64,000 bases of DNA from Sambucus nigra (taxonomy: Eukaryota > Streptophyta > Magnoliopsida > Dipsacales > Adoxaceae). The notes under the pieces were generated by a model. It searched no databases and was not told the DNA's origin. It worked only from the letters and a program-made list of their open reading frames with translations. This document shows positions 1-12,000 of the stretch, piece after piece. The first letter of the stretch is position 1, and each line of letters starts with the position of its first letter. The translations under genes were made by a program, and so were the position numbers. The stretch is from NCBI GenBank assembly GCA_949130495.1, contig CASBWL010000052.1:372001-436000 (forward strand), written 5' to 3'.

Positions 1-540
1 TATCAACTTGGGCAAAAGGGTTGCTCGTGATGAGCCCCTCATCCTTGGCTTTTCTGTGGTCGTCTATCTTGTTTAGAGGGGGTTACTTATAGTGAGACCC
101 TCATCCTTGGCCTTATTGTGTGGCCTGTTATCCTATTTATAGGGGTTGCTCATGGTGATCCCCTCATCCTTGGCCTTTTTCTATGGCCTTCTATCTTGGG
201 TAGAGGGGTTTCTCAAATTGAGCCCCCTCACCCTTAGCCTTTTATTCCGTGCCCTTCTATCTTTTTTAGTGGGATTTATCACAATGAGCCCCTCATCCTT
301 GGCCTTTGTCTGTGGCCTTATATCTTGATTAGAGGGGTTGCTCACGGTGAGACCGTTGTCCATGGACTTTTTCGGTGGCCTTTAATCTCGGGTATAGGGG
401 TTGCTCACTATGAGTTCCCTCGTTCAGGTTTTACACCTCGTCATAGGGCCACTCAAGGTGGACCCCCTTGCTCTAAATATTTTCTTGCTTACTTGGGCAG
501 TAGGAGACCTTCTAGGTGGGTTCACTCGCCTTTAGCTATT
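1..540. repeat. ~63-bp tandem minisatellite
   Basis: At least seven head-to-tail copies of a 62-65 bp unit are visible. Each has a GGGGTTGCTCA-like stretch, then CCCCTCATCCTTGGCCTTT, then a TGTGGCCTTCTATCTTG-like stretch. The CCCTCATCC block recurs at about 36, 98, 161, 225 and 290, with decayed copies near 353 and 417. Beyond about 430 the unit degrades. Several copies stay open in one frame on both strands, but the reading frame follows from the repeat and has no gene features. The array starts before the window. Confidence 0.9.
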
Positions 541-566
541 CTAGAATTACAGTTGGACACCCCTCT

Positions 567-742
567 ACAGTGAGCATATACTATTTATAATGGGGGTTTG
601 GAAAACTTACCCAAATTACTTAGTACAAATAAAATGCGTTCAATTATTGAATCAACACATTTTAGTAAACATTGTGGACATACCAAAATGGAAACTCATT
701 GTATGTAGAATGATTTCGCACAGTGAGCATATACTATTTATA
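567..742. repeat. 23-bp direct repeat pair flanking 130 bp
   Basis: A perfect 23-bp direct repeat (ACAGTGAGCATATACTATTT followed by ATA) occurs at 567-589 and 720-742. It lies immediately after the minisatellite. It may be an old duplication junction or insertion footprint. No coding or transposon ends are recognisable between the copies. Confidence 0.85.
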
Positions 743-1280
743 TCCTATAAAGGTGGTCTCTTTCACATTTTTTATGAGAAGTTGTTCGAAAGGAGGGGGT
801 GAAGTTCTTTCATTTGGTCATTTCCTTATCTATGGTTAGTTTCTATCCCCGTGTCTACCTATCAATCTAATTCTTCATTATGGGCTTATATTTATATTCG
901 TAGAACACCATATATGCTTGGGGAAGTAAAATTTATCAGTTTGCATATATGTTTTACAAGTTAACATTACGGAATTTCTTACGTTCCATATTCCCTTTTT
1001 TTGTTCATTAGATTGTCGAAGTTTAGGGAGTACATCACCGGTTCCTATTTACAATTGTGACATATGGGCTTAAATTGATGGTGTTATTTTATTTTACCAA
1101 AATATTTGGATTTGGTTTTGTGAAGGAGAAAAGGAAAACGTCATATGAACGTTAGGTTCCTTCATTTTCTCAGGAAAATTTGTGTGGTGAAGTTTGTTAG
1201 TTTAGGCGTGACCCATTTATCTCCAGTTTTCTTCACCCCATTCTGTCTCTACAAATTGACTTAAATTCCAATCATTTTTT
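743..1280. other. AT-rich spacer, nothing recognised
   Basis: No reading frame of note, no RNA gene and no repeat array is visible here. It separates the minisatellite region from the first LTR-like block. Confidence 0.5.
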
Positions 1281-3083
1281 TGGTGACTCCAAATCTATCT
1301 TCAATTTAAGTTTATTACACACACTGAGAACGATTAAAGTAAGAAAAATATCAAAAACGTGTTAATATTTTATGGCGTAGACATCTAAATAAATCCTTAG
1401 TATATATATGTTTTGCTATGTTTTCGACGGGTCACTTTATGTTTTTACTCGGGCTCTGACCCGTTCTTGCAAAACATTTTCCAAAATGTAGCATGTATTT
1501 AAATCGCAGTTTAAATAACCAGTTATTTAAATACACATGTTAGGTTGCGTACTCTCTCTTTAATTCCTCACCTCTCATCTATAATGCGCACCTAACGCTC
1601 CACCTAGTGAAGCTACCCAATCTAACTAGGTTTCCAACATCTAATAACCATTACAATTCTAGCTCTCCCCTACGGCACATACAGTAAGATATAATATATT
1701 CTTAATAATCTTCAACTCTCAGTTAAGATTCTTCTTAACTTACCCGTACCGCCCATACAGTATGCTATCGAAATACCCTTAATGATCAATATCTCTCTTA
1801 TGTTATTATTAAACTCAAGTTACCATTTCACGTATGCTCATTGCCCACACCTTACCAGTTAAGTTTCTCCACTTTTTTTATTTTAGATAATCACTATCTA
1901 TCTTCCTACTATTCACACAATAGATTAATTATTCTATAGATATACCCTATCTAATCTCACTAAGTAATATAGAATCTTCAAAGAAAACATTAATCCACAT
2001 TCCACACAACATCATGCATCAATTTCATGCGTTGATAGTGTGAACAAGGATATAATTGGACATAAGATTATTAATTCCATCTTAATTTTTCTAAATATAA
2101 TTATTATTCAAATGTATTGAATGTCAATGTCATTTATAGTTTGATGCCTTTAAAACCTCCCCCTTCATGCTTTCACACAACATCATGTATCAATTAAAAC
2201 ATAGGTTTCCTTCAATGAAAAGTTTACACAAAAACTTCAAAGATTCAATCCAAGAATCAAATCCTCCTTTAATAAACATGAAACCCAAGTTTTTCATGTT
2301 CTTCACATCTTTTAATCAAGAACTCAGATATTTCTCTTATTAATAAACCCAAGTATTCTAATTTCGTATTATCCTCATTAAGTAACATCTCTATATGCAT
2401 TCCTACCATAACTCATGAATTAAACCCACCAAAAATCATAGTAATTCTTCAAAAAATATGAAATCAAACCAGTATCTACATGGGTATTATAACATGCTTA
2501 AAATTAAATGCAAGATAAATACTTGCCTCTCTATAGCAGTTTTGAAATTTGTTTGTTTGATGGTGTGGTGGTTCTCCCCTCACTCTGATCTTGATTATGT
2601 CGCGTTCGGGGCGAAAAATGGTGTAGCAAGCTTGGTTCTCCCCTCCTCTTCCTCTCCTACGGCGTATCTTCCTTTGTGATTGTGTTAACCCTATACCATT
2701 CTCTCTGATGGCAGATATACACTTAATATTTTCGGAGTTACCCTAGACCTCAAACTCCCGAATGATCGAAACACCCTTAAACGATGTCGGGTTGGTCCAA
2801 AATTGCCCCGGGATCCAAACTTTACCCCCGGGCACACTTTTTTGACCCGTTCGGAACCATCTGTGACCTCAAAATCACCATTCGAGTCACTTTATAAAAT
2901 CATCTTAATTCCACCTCAAAATATGATACGTGTAAAATTAAACTTAAATTCCATTGATTTAACCTAAATCACCGAAATAAATAATTTCTCTAAATTAAAT
3001 CATTTCTGCATCATTGATTTAATTAAATCCTAAATCATGAATTTAATAAATTTCCATATTCTTCAAAAATACGAGGTGATACA
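1281..3083 (-). repeat. Decayed gypsy LTR (3' LTR of element A)
   Basis: This stretch lines up by eye, in the same orientation, with the ~2.9-kb LTRs of element B (26127-29011 and 33853-36749). Shared blocks include the segment around 1540-1610 (CCTCACC...ATGC), the TGCCCCGGGA...CCAAACT block near 2803, and an end in ...GTGATACA at 3083. The next bases (TCTCCCATT, complement AATGGGAGA) sit where B has its polypurine tract. It is about 1 kb shorter and much more diverged than the B LTRs. The left border near 1281 (TGGTGACTCC) is approximate. Confidence 0.6.
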
Positions 3084-3912
3084 TCTCCCATTACAAAGGA
3101 ATTTCATCCTCTAAATTCGGATAAGGCTCGTACTCCAAGCTCTCGAATGTACCCTTATTCACATACTCGTAAGATCGCATCAAATTACTAACCCTTCTAA
3201 TTGGGGATTATAAATACAATATCACTACCCAAGGCGCTCATACACCCTATACCCGTGCATAACTGCACCACGTTATACGGCTTCACTAGTCTTCAATTTA
3301 ACTAAGTTAATATCCCTCAGATATAACTATATAATCGAAACATAACTAAGGTACAACCCACATGTCCTAATGGAAAAACATCTCCTCACTTCCAACGGTG
3401 TGCTAAGTTTCATTCATGGGATGTCTCGCAAAGCGAAAACAAAACACGGAACCCCCCGATACACTACTACACAACATTATCGATCGTCGAGATCCGTTAA
3501 GCCATTAGTCCATATCAACTACCCTCAAATCTCTATTTCTTGACAAAATAGTATACTCGTCCACTCTCATGCTACAAAATACAATATACCACATGACGTT
3601 GTTACTCTCATTAGTTTACCAGCGCAAATAAATTATGAGCTATATCTCTCCGCTAGATAAAAGTCAATATACTCTGAATCTCATCGGTAATCGTCCCCAC
3701 GTACCGGGATCAATTATAACTAGATAACATACACACATAAGTATACTACACAATATATTATAACTTACATACACATGTATATATGCTCAACCCTTTTTTA
3801 AGTGATACCCAGCAAAAATAATTCATACACTGGGACAGCGAACACAAGATCTCACTATCACAATCTATGATCGCTTAACCAATCGCTAACCAGTCAAATA
3901 TCATCAAGTAGC
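3084..3912 (-). pseudogene. Residual internal region of element A, pol mostly lost
   Basis: The first ~60 bases after the LTR (GGAATTTCATCC...AAATTCGG) resemble the 3' internal end of element B (29030-29050). After that no pol motif can be read in any frame. The ~4 kb of pol expected between the LTR and gag is therefore deleted or unrecognisable. Several diverged short AT-rich stretches are present and no other gene is seen. Confidence 0.45.
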
Positions 3913-4827
3913 CTACTTAAATATCATATCTCTTGAAAGCAGTAGACTAACACGTAATGCAATTATCCATTGCGTACACACTCGTTCTCTCGTAGGCGAT
4001 ACCAAAAGTCCCCCGCTACCCCATGAACTGTCGAAGTGGCTGTAAATCCAGAACCTCGTCCTGTGATTGCCCCATGTCTCTGTCAGGACAACCTCTCTCC
4101 TTGTGTCCCGTCTATCCACAATAGAAACATTTCCCAGGAAATCTCCCTTGCCACTGATCTTGTCCTTATTGTCCTTCCTTATCATTCCCTTGGTCCTGGT
4201 GAACTTGAGGAACGAAATACTGCTGAGGGTCCTGCTGACCCTGCCTGAATCTACCTCTCTTAGATTGATAACCACCGAATCTAAACCTCTTGACCTGGTT
4301 CCCTTGTTGGAGATCCCACTCCTATTGCTGTTGTGCCCTATTGGCACTACTACTATCATATCTTCCAGTCTCACCGTACTTATTTTCCCTTTTGTTATTC
4401 TTTGTGTACTTGTACTGCTCTTGACAATGAATTTGTGCTTCATTAACCATCCCAGCGTACGTCTCTAACGTTGGGTTACCCTACAAGTGTTGTCGAATAT
4501 TTCAGGTAAGTCCACCCATAAACTTACGCATCTTCTTCTCTTTAGTATATACTTCATCTGCCCCGAAGTTTGCTAATCAAGTGAATTCTCTTCATATTCT
4601 TCCACGGTCCTATCTCACTGAGATGTATTGAGAAATTATCGCCTCATCTATATCTCAATAACGGAAGGAAAATATTTGGGGTCAAACCGCACCCAAAACT
4701 CTCCAATAGTCATCACATATCTCTCCTCTACGGGGTTCATAGACTCCCACCACTGCAATGCTACGCCCACCAACTTGAACGTCACTAAGAACTATTTCTG
4801 AGTGTTACTGCACTCTATTATGCGCAG
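3913..4827 (-). pseudogene. Ty3/gypsy gag remnant with zinc knuckle (element A, 3' part)
   Basis: On the minus strand, 4088-4129 encodes a CX2CX4HX4C zinc knuckle (C-F-Y-C-G-stop-T-G-H-K-E-R-G-C) with an in-frame TAG in place of one residue. This is the nucleic-acid-binding motif of retrotransposon Gag. The upstream part (4440-4827) matches gag of element B at nucleotide level, for example CTCCCACCACTG.AATGCT at 4745-4765 against 33277-33297. Multiple stops and frameshifts make it non-functional. The plus-strand open frames across it are antisense shadows. Gag continues at 7602 after the nested insertion. Confidence 0.75.
4823..4827. repeat. Target-site duplication CGCAG, left copy
   Basis: CGCAG here is repeated at 7602-7606, directly flanking the 4828-7601 insertion. 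Removing the insertion and one copy joins the two gag remnants into a stretch that follows element B gag near 33320-33390. Confidence 0.8.
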
Positions 4828-7601
4828 TGATAACTTGACTTTTGGTTGTGGTCGTTGTTTGAAGCCAAGTTAGTCAAAACCTCACATACCTACAAATATA
4901 ATAAACTCAAGTGTAGCGGTAAGTAAGGGTATCAATCCACTTTCTAGGGAGTAAAGCAAATGGAACAAATTCAAATGTAATTCACTATTTATTTTCTTTT
5001 TGTGCTTTTTCACTTTTCTATTTTTTTTAGATTTTTCAATATTAAAACAAAAGGGTGAGGTGAGGTCTAAACTAAAATAAACTAAAGTGTGAGATGAAAA
5101 CTAACTAGAAATTTACTAAAATGAAAATTAAAGTCTAACACTAAAAATAAGAGATAAAGTGAGGAAAATAAAGGTGAGTACAATCAAGGAGTGGGATTAC
5201 ACCACAAATTTTAGTTATTCTAATTAATTAATTTAATTATTTGAATTCTCCCAAATTAATATTAAAATTACAAATCAACTCTCGTTGCAAGTGTAATTAG
5301 AATAGTAATCTTTTAGAAAGTTAAAATTAACACCCCACAACTCTAGAAAATTAGATCAACACTCCTTTTAATTAATTACCCGCTAGGATCAATCAATTAG
5401 AATTTATGTCAATCTTATAAAATAAATTTAGAGTTGAAATTCAAATTATAATACCCCACTTAAGAAACCCCTGTCTCTAGTTCGAATAAAAAATGGGCAT
5501 TATCACTAGAATTTCGATTTTCTCTCGAAAATCATTTACCCTCTCTCGAGGCGTAAATCTAAGGGTGAGGGATTAAAATTAACATTCAAAGGGATTTTTC
5601 AAGTAATTAAACTAATTAAAATACAATAACATCAAATAAGGGTTTTACCCCACCCCTTGAAAGGGGTTTTAGCCTAACATGATATGAAACATGACAAATT
5701 AATAATCAAGGCTACTAAAATAAAAGAGAAGAGAATAGAACAAGCAAACCAAGTCTCCTTGAGAAAGTTGAACTCTAATCTTCCAAATTGAAGCATACAC
5801 CACTTAATTGAGCATCCAAATGATTTGAAATTAAAATATTCACTCAATTAACTCTCTTACAATAATTAACCTCACAAATATCTAAAAAAATAAAAAAAAC
5901 AAAACTAAAAAATTATTTACAAAAGGTGTTTTTCTCTACCTAATTCTCTCTCTAGAATTCCTATCTAAAGCTCTCTAGTTTAGAATTGCCTTGAGTCTTC
6001 ATTATATATGCAATGGAGCAAAGGGGCATAATGGTAAAAAGGTAGGGAGTGCATGTGGAAATGGGTGAGGTCACATGTGCATGGGGGTGTGAGGTGAGGG
6101 AATATATGGGAAAAATCTGTTTTGAGTTGAGGGATAATGTTGGGATTTGGTTTTAAGTGGTTAGTTTGGGGGTAAAATGGGAAAAAGGGGTTAAGTGGGT
6201 ATTAGGCATGTGGGGTTTTTATTTAGTTTGGACTTTGGCTGATTGTAGCTTGGTGAGAAATGGGTACTTGGGTAAAAGGGTAAATGGCCAAAGTCATGTG
6301 GGTTTTTATTTGGTCTTGCATTTGTTTTGTTTATGCAAGAGAAAAATCGTGGGTTAAAGAAAATGGGTCTTGGAAGATTGGTTTTGGTTTGAATTGGAAA
6401 ATGTGTATGGAGGTGGAAGGTGGGGTTGAGAGAGGCAGATCAACGGCGGAACTGGGCGGCTGCCGGGTTGGAGGGGCTGGCCGGATTTCTTGCCGGCGTC
6501 AAATGAGGGAGGGTTTGGAGGGGTGCTGCTGCGACATCGGCATCGCGAGGAGGGAGAGAGGATCAGGGGTGGTCGCCGGTGACAGGGGGTTCAGGCGCCC
6601 GAGATTGGGGAGTGGCAGCAGGGGGCGGTCGGCGACAGGTGCAGCGGGTTCGGAGATGAGAGAGGGGATCGGAATTGGATGCGCCGACGGGAGGGTTGGA
6701 GTCGCCGGGACTAGGGGCAGGTCGCCAGAGTGGTGAGATCGTATGTGTTGGGTTTGATTATAGTGGGTTTTTGGTGTAGTTGAGTGTGAGAGAGAGGAGA
6801 GAGGTTGAAGAAGAAGTGGGTGGGGTTGTGTGTGTATGGGTGTAGGAAGTTAAGGTGAGGCTTAGGGTGTAGGATAGGTGTGTGGGTGTAGGATAGGTTA
6901 GTGGGGTTAGTGTGTGTCTAATTTGGACCCAACTAAAATAAAAAACTCAACTAAAAATTAATAAAACAAAAAATAAAAATAAAATAAAGTCTAATTTAAA
7001 AATAAAACAAACTAGAAATAATAAAAATAAAAATATTAAAACTAAAAATAAAATCCTAAGCTAAAAAAAAAAAAAAACTAAAATAATAAGACAAAAGAAA
7101 TAAAAAATGAAAAACCTAAATGAAAATTAAAGTCCTAAAAATATAAAATCTAATAAACTAAAAAATAAACTACTAAAACTAAACTTAATAAAATAAGACT
7201 AAACTAAAAACTAATCAAAATCAAAATGAAGTAAAACTATATTAATAAAAATAAAATAGAAAAATAGAAAATAAAATCTAAAAATTCTAAAATAAATCCT
7301 AAAAATAGAAAAGACTCAAACCAAAATCTAAAAAAAATAATAAAAAGGACACAAACAAACACACAGAGGGTTTGGGACAGTTTAGGCTAGGATTAGGGCT
7401 CGGGTGAGGTTCTTGGGTTACAGGATAAGGGCATTTAGCTCCATAAAATGCACAATTGCTTTGAAATACGCGTTTGAACACCGCAACGTACATTAAGCCT
7501 GCATATTAAACATTTAAGCACATATGACCCATATTGTCGAGAAATAGCAACTAAAATACATCTATTTGGGGCATAAAATGTACAGTTTTGGGTGCTTATC
7601 A
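4828..7601. mobile_element. 2,774-bp non-autonomous insertion inside gag of element A
   Basis: The insertion begins TGATAACTTG and ends GTGCTTATCA. It has TG...CA ends with a 6-bp inverted TGATAA/TTATCA match and is flanked by the 5-bp duplication CGCAG. Five-base duplications and TG...CA ends suit an integrase-mobilised LTR-type element. However, I see no internal pair of LTRs and no protein domain, so a LARD/TRIM-like derivative is the best guess. Inside are very A/T-rich tracts (4980-5920 and 6920-7340) around an unusually GC-rich island (about 6370-6740, many GGCGG/CCGG). An open frame across that island (6284-6736) has no recognisable motif. Confidence 0.65.
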
Positions 7602-7870
7602 CGCAGATAGCACTGCATGTCCTTCTTTCACTAACTGGCCATTACTGCATCCGAGTTACCCTCAATTTATGGTGGGTGACACTTATGAAATGCCTCTCTC
7701 ACTCTCTGCCGATTTGACGGCCCCAGGTGGGCCTGAACCTCGTGTTCCACTAACGAATGTAACTGATTCCTCAAAAAATGGGCGACCATGGCAGTCATGG
7801 CTGCATTGACGGCCTGGGCCAAAATTTCAAAACATTTTCCAAAACCTTTTAGGTGCCTAGCCACAGGGAC
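7602..7870 (-). pseudogene. Ty3/gypsy gag remnant, N-terminal part (element A)
   Basis: The minus strand encodes a peptide ending VREAFHKCHPP, matching VRDSFQKAHPP in Gag of element B (33349-33594). The preceding A/Q-rich segment (LAQAVNAAMTAMV) matches VAQAINAALAVV there. This is the 5' continuation of the gag remnant ending at 4827. The start codon region and anything like a PBS or 5' LTR upstream (7871-8000) are not recognisable. Non-functional. Confidence 0.75.
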
Positions 7871-7999
7871 GCCAAGCAGGATGATCTATTCCAGGGATGC
7901 ATAGCTGCAACATTTATTGATGCTTGCAAGATTTGGAATTAGTCACTTTAGCAGATTCATTCGTAGTGTAGGGTGTAGTTAAGTATTTCACTCGGGCAT

Positions 8000-8341
8000 A
8001 TTACCCTCAACTATTTCATTTATGTCAGTCAAAATTTGTGTTCAGATTCTTTATATTGGACTTTTATATTGGATTGGTGAACTGAGGTTGTATTCGATAT
8101 TAGTTTATTTCATTGTTGATTCAAATTTTTATTTATTGCATGGATGGTTTATTTTTATATATTTACTGATGTGTTTTTTGTTAATTGAAAAGATAAAAAT
8201 TGGTACCGACATTTTGAATACTAGGTGGTTAGTAAAGTTTAAAAAGTTTTCGATGGTGATGATAAGAATGAACCAAATGGGAACCTTATTTTAATTTAAT
8301 AAAGGCCTGATCACCCAATATTTAATTAGGTGGGGTGTTAC
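8000..8341 (+). repeat. Inverted Tekay-type LTR end fragment
   Basis: The reverse complement, starting TGTAACACCCCACCTAATTA at 8341, follows the start of the element B LTR (TGTGACACCCCGACTAATTA) for about 150 bp with scattered mismatches. Shared landmarks are CCTTTATT, TTGGTTCA and the GAAAAC..TTTAA..CTA.CCACC block. Its orientation is opposite to the LTR at 1281-3083, so it is not the partner LTR of element A unless a local inversion occurred. The left boundary is uncertain. Confidence 0.65.
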
Positions 8342-9890
8342 AGCATTTAGTCCCAATATGAGCTATGGTGTGAGAGAGAGATGAATCACAATCACTAAGT
8401 TTGAAATTATTTTTCTTCCTCTAATTGGGATATAATAAGATAAGATTATATATAACAGATTTATCTTAAGGTGTCTAAGAATATGTCCAAAGTGGTAGAA
8501 GATAAGGAGTTGGAGAACCAGACTAATGGCAAGGCTGCTGAGGATAAATTTATTGCTGACTACTGACCTTGCTTCTTTGAAGGCTAATGGTAAAAAAATA
8601 TAAAGAGGCTTCTTTTGACAAAGGCTGTGACAAGGAATTTCTTGCAGCCTCTACTCAAATCGAGTATGCCAAGAAGAAATCCTTTAAGGATGGCTAGTCT
8701 GAAGCGCTGAAGGAGGTCGACACAGCTTAGGACTTTGAGTTATTTCAGAGGCATGACCCAGGCACCCCTCCTAACTTGGAGGAGGAATTTGATGATGAAT
8801 AAGGCTCAGGGGAGTCTCCTGTGGCAGTTGTTAAGTCAAGACTTGTGTCCACTATTATAGTCAACTTGCCTCATCCAGAAGATTCCCCCAGGATAAGGAA
8901 AGGTTTAACTCCTTCAGTTGCTTACTTTTTATTTATTTATGCAAGTTCCTGTTCTTTTTTGCCTTATAATAAGATATCCTTTTGTAACACCTTTATTTTA
9001 TCAATGAAAAGTTTCCTTTTATTCAATATGTTATATTTTTTGTGCTTACTTATCATGCTTGGCTGTCTTTAATTTCATGAATTTATAATTTTTGTGTGCT
9101 TTCCTGCTGCATTCTCGTGTCCTTATACCTATGATTTTCAGTTTGATCCTAGGAAGAACACCATATTATCTAACGCATTTGAGCTACTCAAATGATGCAG
9201 TTTACTCCAAGATGTTCATGCTGCTCTATATGATGAGGACTTGGAAAACGTGCTTGGTTTTGGTGTGTCCGACCAAGTGAGAGATGCTTATGTTCATTAT
9301 TATTTTCTTTTGGACAGAGCTATAGTAATGATGCTTACTACGAGATGATTGAACTAATGTAAATGGATCACAAGTCTTCCTTGGTTTTACTCTATGCAAA
9401 TTATGTAATCAAGTATAAGTTTTCGAGTGAGGCAGTTGTTTATGAGAAAACTTAAAGAATATTCCTTTGTATATGATAAGAAGGAATTTTCATTAAAACG
9501 AGAGGTAGATAGTTCTTGGGAGGTGGCTAAGTTGTTGGAAGAGGAAAATAATCGTTTGCAAAATGAGTTAGACAGCTCGAAGAAGATTGTTGGAGTTGTT
9601 GAAGATGTGACGAATGAGTGATCTTCATTTTTAGAACTGGAGAATACCAGATTGTTGTAGGAACTAAACACTTTGAAGAATAAGAAAACCAAGTCGGGTA
9701 AAATTTCAGGGCAAGTATTGATTGCTCAGCCAACAGTTGAAGAAGAAATAACTAAAAAAATATTGGTCGACCAAGCTGCCCAGTTGAAAGCCAAAGACTT
9801 GGTTCTCAAAAAACTCCAAGAGCAGGTTCATAGGCTAACCTTCTAATTTCATAAACAACTAAGTATAAAGAAATCATGACGGATACATAT
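8342..9890 (+). pseudogene. Retrotransposon ORF1-type coiled-coil remnant
   Basis: Broken plus-strand frames carry Lys/Glu-rich, heptad-like sequence, for example SWEVAKLLEEENNRLQNELD at 9513-9570 and EYAKKKSFKDG near 8660-8695. They are followed by an acidic stretch PPNLEEEFDDE at 8768-8800. This resembles the C-terminal half of the large coiled-coil protein encoded upstream of gag in some plant Ty3/gypsy elements (Pfam 'putative gypsy type transposon' family), as also seen at 40860-42778. At least six in-frame stops are present. Lineage and limits are inferred from composition and arrangement only. Confidence 0.4.
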
Positions 9891-12000
9891 GGGGTTGGAC
9901 CAACCAACTAATATTACTGAATTATGATGATACAAGTGAGTTGTGGCATTAGAACAACCCATGCTTCCTAGATTGTCCCATTCCTCCATTCAAACTTGAC
10001 ATAAGATGGATTCCAACTGATTCCATTCCCCAATGCATGATAAGTAAATACTTGGGCGATTATTGTAAGGACAAAATTTCCAATTGAGTCAGTTGTATAG
10101 TTTTAACTTATTCCTGGAACAAAACACGTTTAAGTCATATGTAGATTTTTATTGCCACGATCCGACACAGACTATGACGCATTGAAGTTTATTGAAGATG
10201 TTGTGACTAAGCTTTAAGGAATTTATCATGTCGGTTTATGGTGCATAAATCGTCTTCAAGTTTAATTGCATTTCAAGATCACCCAGGTATGAATGCGTAA
10301 TTTTAATGGGACTCGAAATTTATTTAAAATTTTTTAAGCATGTTATTTTAATAAAGAAATTTTTCTAAATGGTTTTAAAGTGTTTGATATCATTTACACT
10401 TCGTTTATTCTGAGACAAAGATGGTTTAAAGTCATGTTAAAATCAAACACACGCGTATAGTTGCTCAACCGACGCAAATGACATAAGCAGTCGTTCGAGC
10501 GAGATCACCATATCATTCGAACGATATGGCCATCTTGTTCGAGAGACAACTACAGTCGTTCAAGAAATGCGCCGCCTCAAAAAAATTATTTAAGGCGTGG
10601 TTTCCTCAGAATTTTGAAAATGTGCTGTCTGAAAAACAGTTTATGAACCAGTACGTTTTTTCCACAAAGTCTTCTCAGGTTTTCCAAGTTCAAAACATCC
10701 TTAGAGTTTCAAAGATTCTAGATTTTATTATTTTATGTTATAGTGATCTTGTTTTCACTAAGAAGGAGTTTGTTCTACACTTTTGAAGAACATCGTTGGG
10801 TTTTACGGAGAAGAAGCGAAGGAGTTTGTGTTCTGATTCTGTAGACTTTCCAAGATATATCGGTGGACACCGAGGCATTCGTGGAGGCGACTATTGTGGA
10901 TAGGTATCATGGAAGGATTCGCGTGGGCACTGTGGAAAAGTGGTTAAAGATGAGAAGAGTGTCAAGTCTCATGGGGATCGAGTCGTTGAGTAAGACTTGT
11001 GTTTATTCCTTGTAAATCCAAATTCATAGTGATTGTCTGGCTTGGGACGTTCGAAGTTTTTTCCCTTTGTGGTTTTCTCTTACATACGGCATTGTGAGCA
11101 TTCTTTTTCTTACTTTACTTGATGTAATCACTAGATGTGTGTTTAGGATTAATCAAGATAAAGTTTGGTTAAGTTAAAATTGGTTCACAATTTGGTGCAC
11201 ATAAAGTTTGAAAAAGGGTTTTTAAAAAGGGAAAGTTGTTTCATTATCCTTGAAGAAAAGTTGATTTAAAAATAAAGGGGCCCACAAATATGGCCTTAAT
11301 GATGAGGGTGAGCATATTATTCCACCTCATTTACTTGATAGGTCGAGAAAAATCAATAAAAAATCCTGACAGATTTTAGGACAATAAATTTTCCATATAC
11401 CCTTGATGATCCACTTGCTGGGATGGGTAAGGCAGATGGCAAGCGTCCAGAAAAATAAATTGACTCCATTTGTAAGCACATCTTACTTATAATTATAATT
11501 TCATTTTACTTTAATAAAATAAACATCTTACTTAAGCTTATGATTAGTTAATCGGAATGATGACTAGGTAACTTGCTTGGATGACAAGTGTTTGATCCAA
11601 TTTTAAACTTATGATTAGTTAATCGGCTAGCTGACTAGATAACCTGCTTAAGTGATGAATGTTTGATTCAATTATGAACCTAGAGTGTAATGCCTTAGAC
11701 TCTACTAATACCCTTAGATGAAACTATAAATAATTTTATTGACCTAAGTGTTGGCATTAGTTACCATTGGCAACCAAGTGTATTTTATATATATATATAT
11801 ATATATTCCTGTGTTTAAGAATGTATATACATATTCTTGTGTTTAACCTAGTCGGGTAAAACTTCTTGTGTTTAACTTTGAGTTGTACATGAAGTTTCAC
11901 TGACTATTTGTTATTAATTTGTTAAAGATGAAATCATATGTGAACTTTTATCTTACTCGGACTTCTTATTTATGAATTGTAAAAGATGAAGCCATACATG
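9891..12000. other. LTR-like noncoding DNA with palindrome and tandem duplications
   Basis: No gene is recognised. The segment holds a near-perfect 22-bp palindrome centred on TTCGAA at 10508-10529. Other GTTCGAG/GTCGTTC boxes nearby (10490-10560) echo the TTCGAA cluster inside the LTRs of element B. A ~71-bp direct duplication starts at 11537 and 11608 (CTTATGATTAGTTAATCGG in both). A (TA)n run lies at 11789-11806. A ~58-bp duplication starts at 11924 and 11982 (AAAGATGAA). The mix suggests decayed LTRs of other elements. Confidence 0.45.

Noticed and set aside
146..328. Short frames on both strands in the first 600 bases
   Set aside because: They result from the 63-bp period of the minisatellite.
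4036..4468. Plus-strand open frames opposite the gag remnant
   Set aside because: Antisense to a Gag coding region with a recognisable zinc knuckle on the minus strand.
6284..6736. 150-codon open frame over the GC-rich island
   Set aside because: Gly/Arg-rich composition follows from the GC-rich DNA. No motif, no supporting context, and it lies inside a non-coding insertion.
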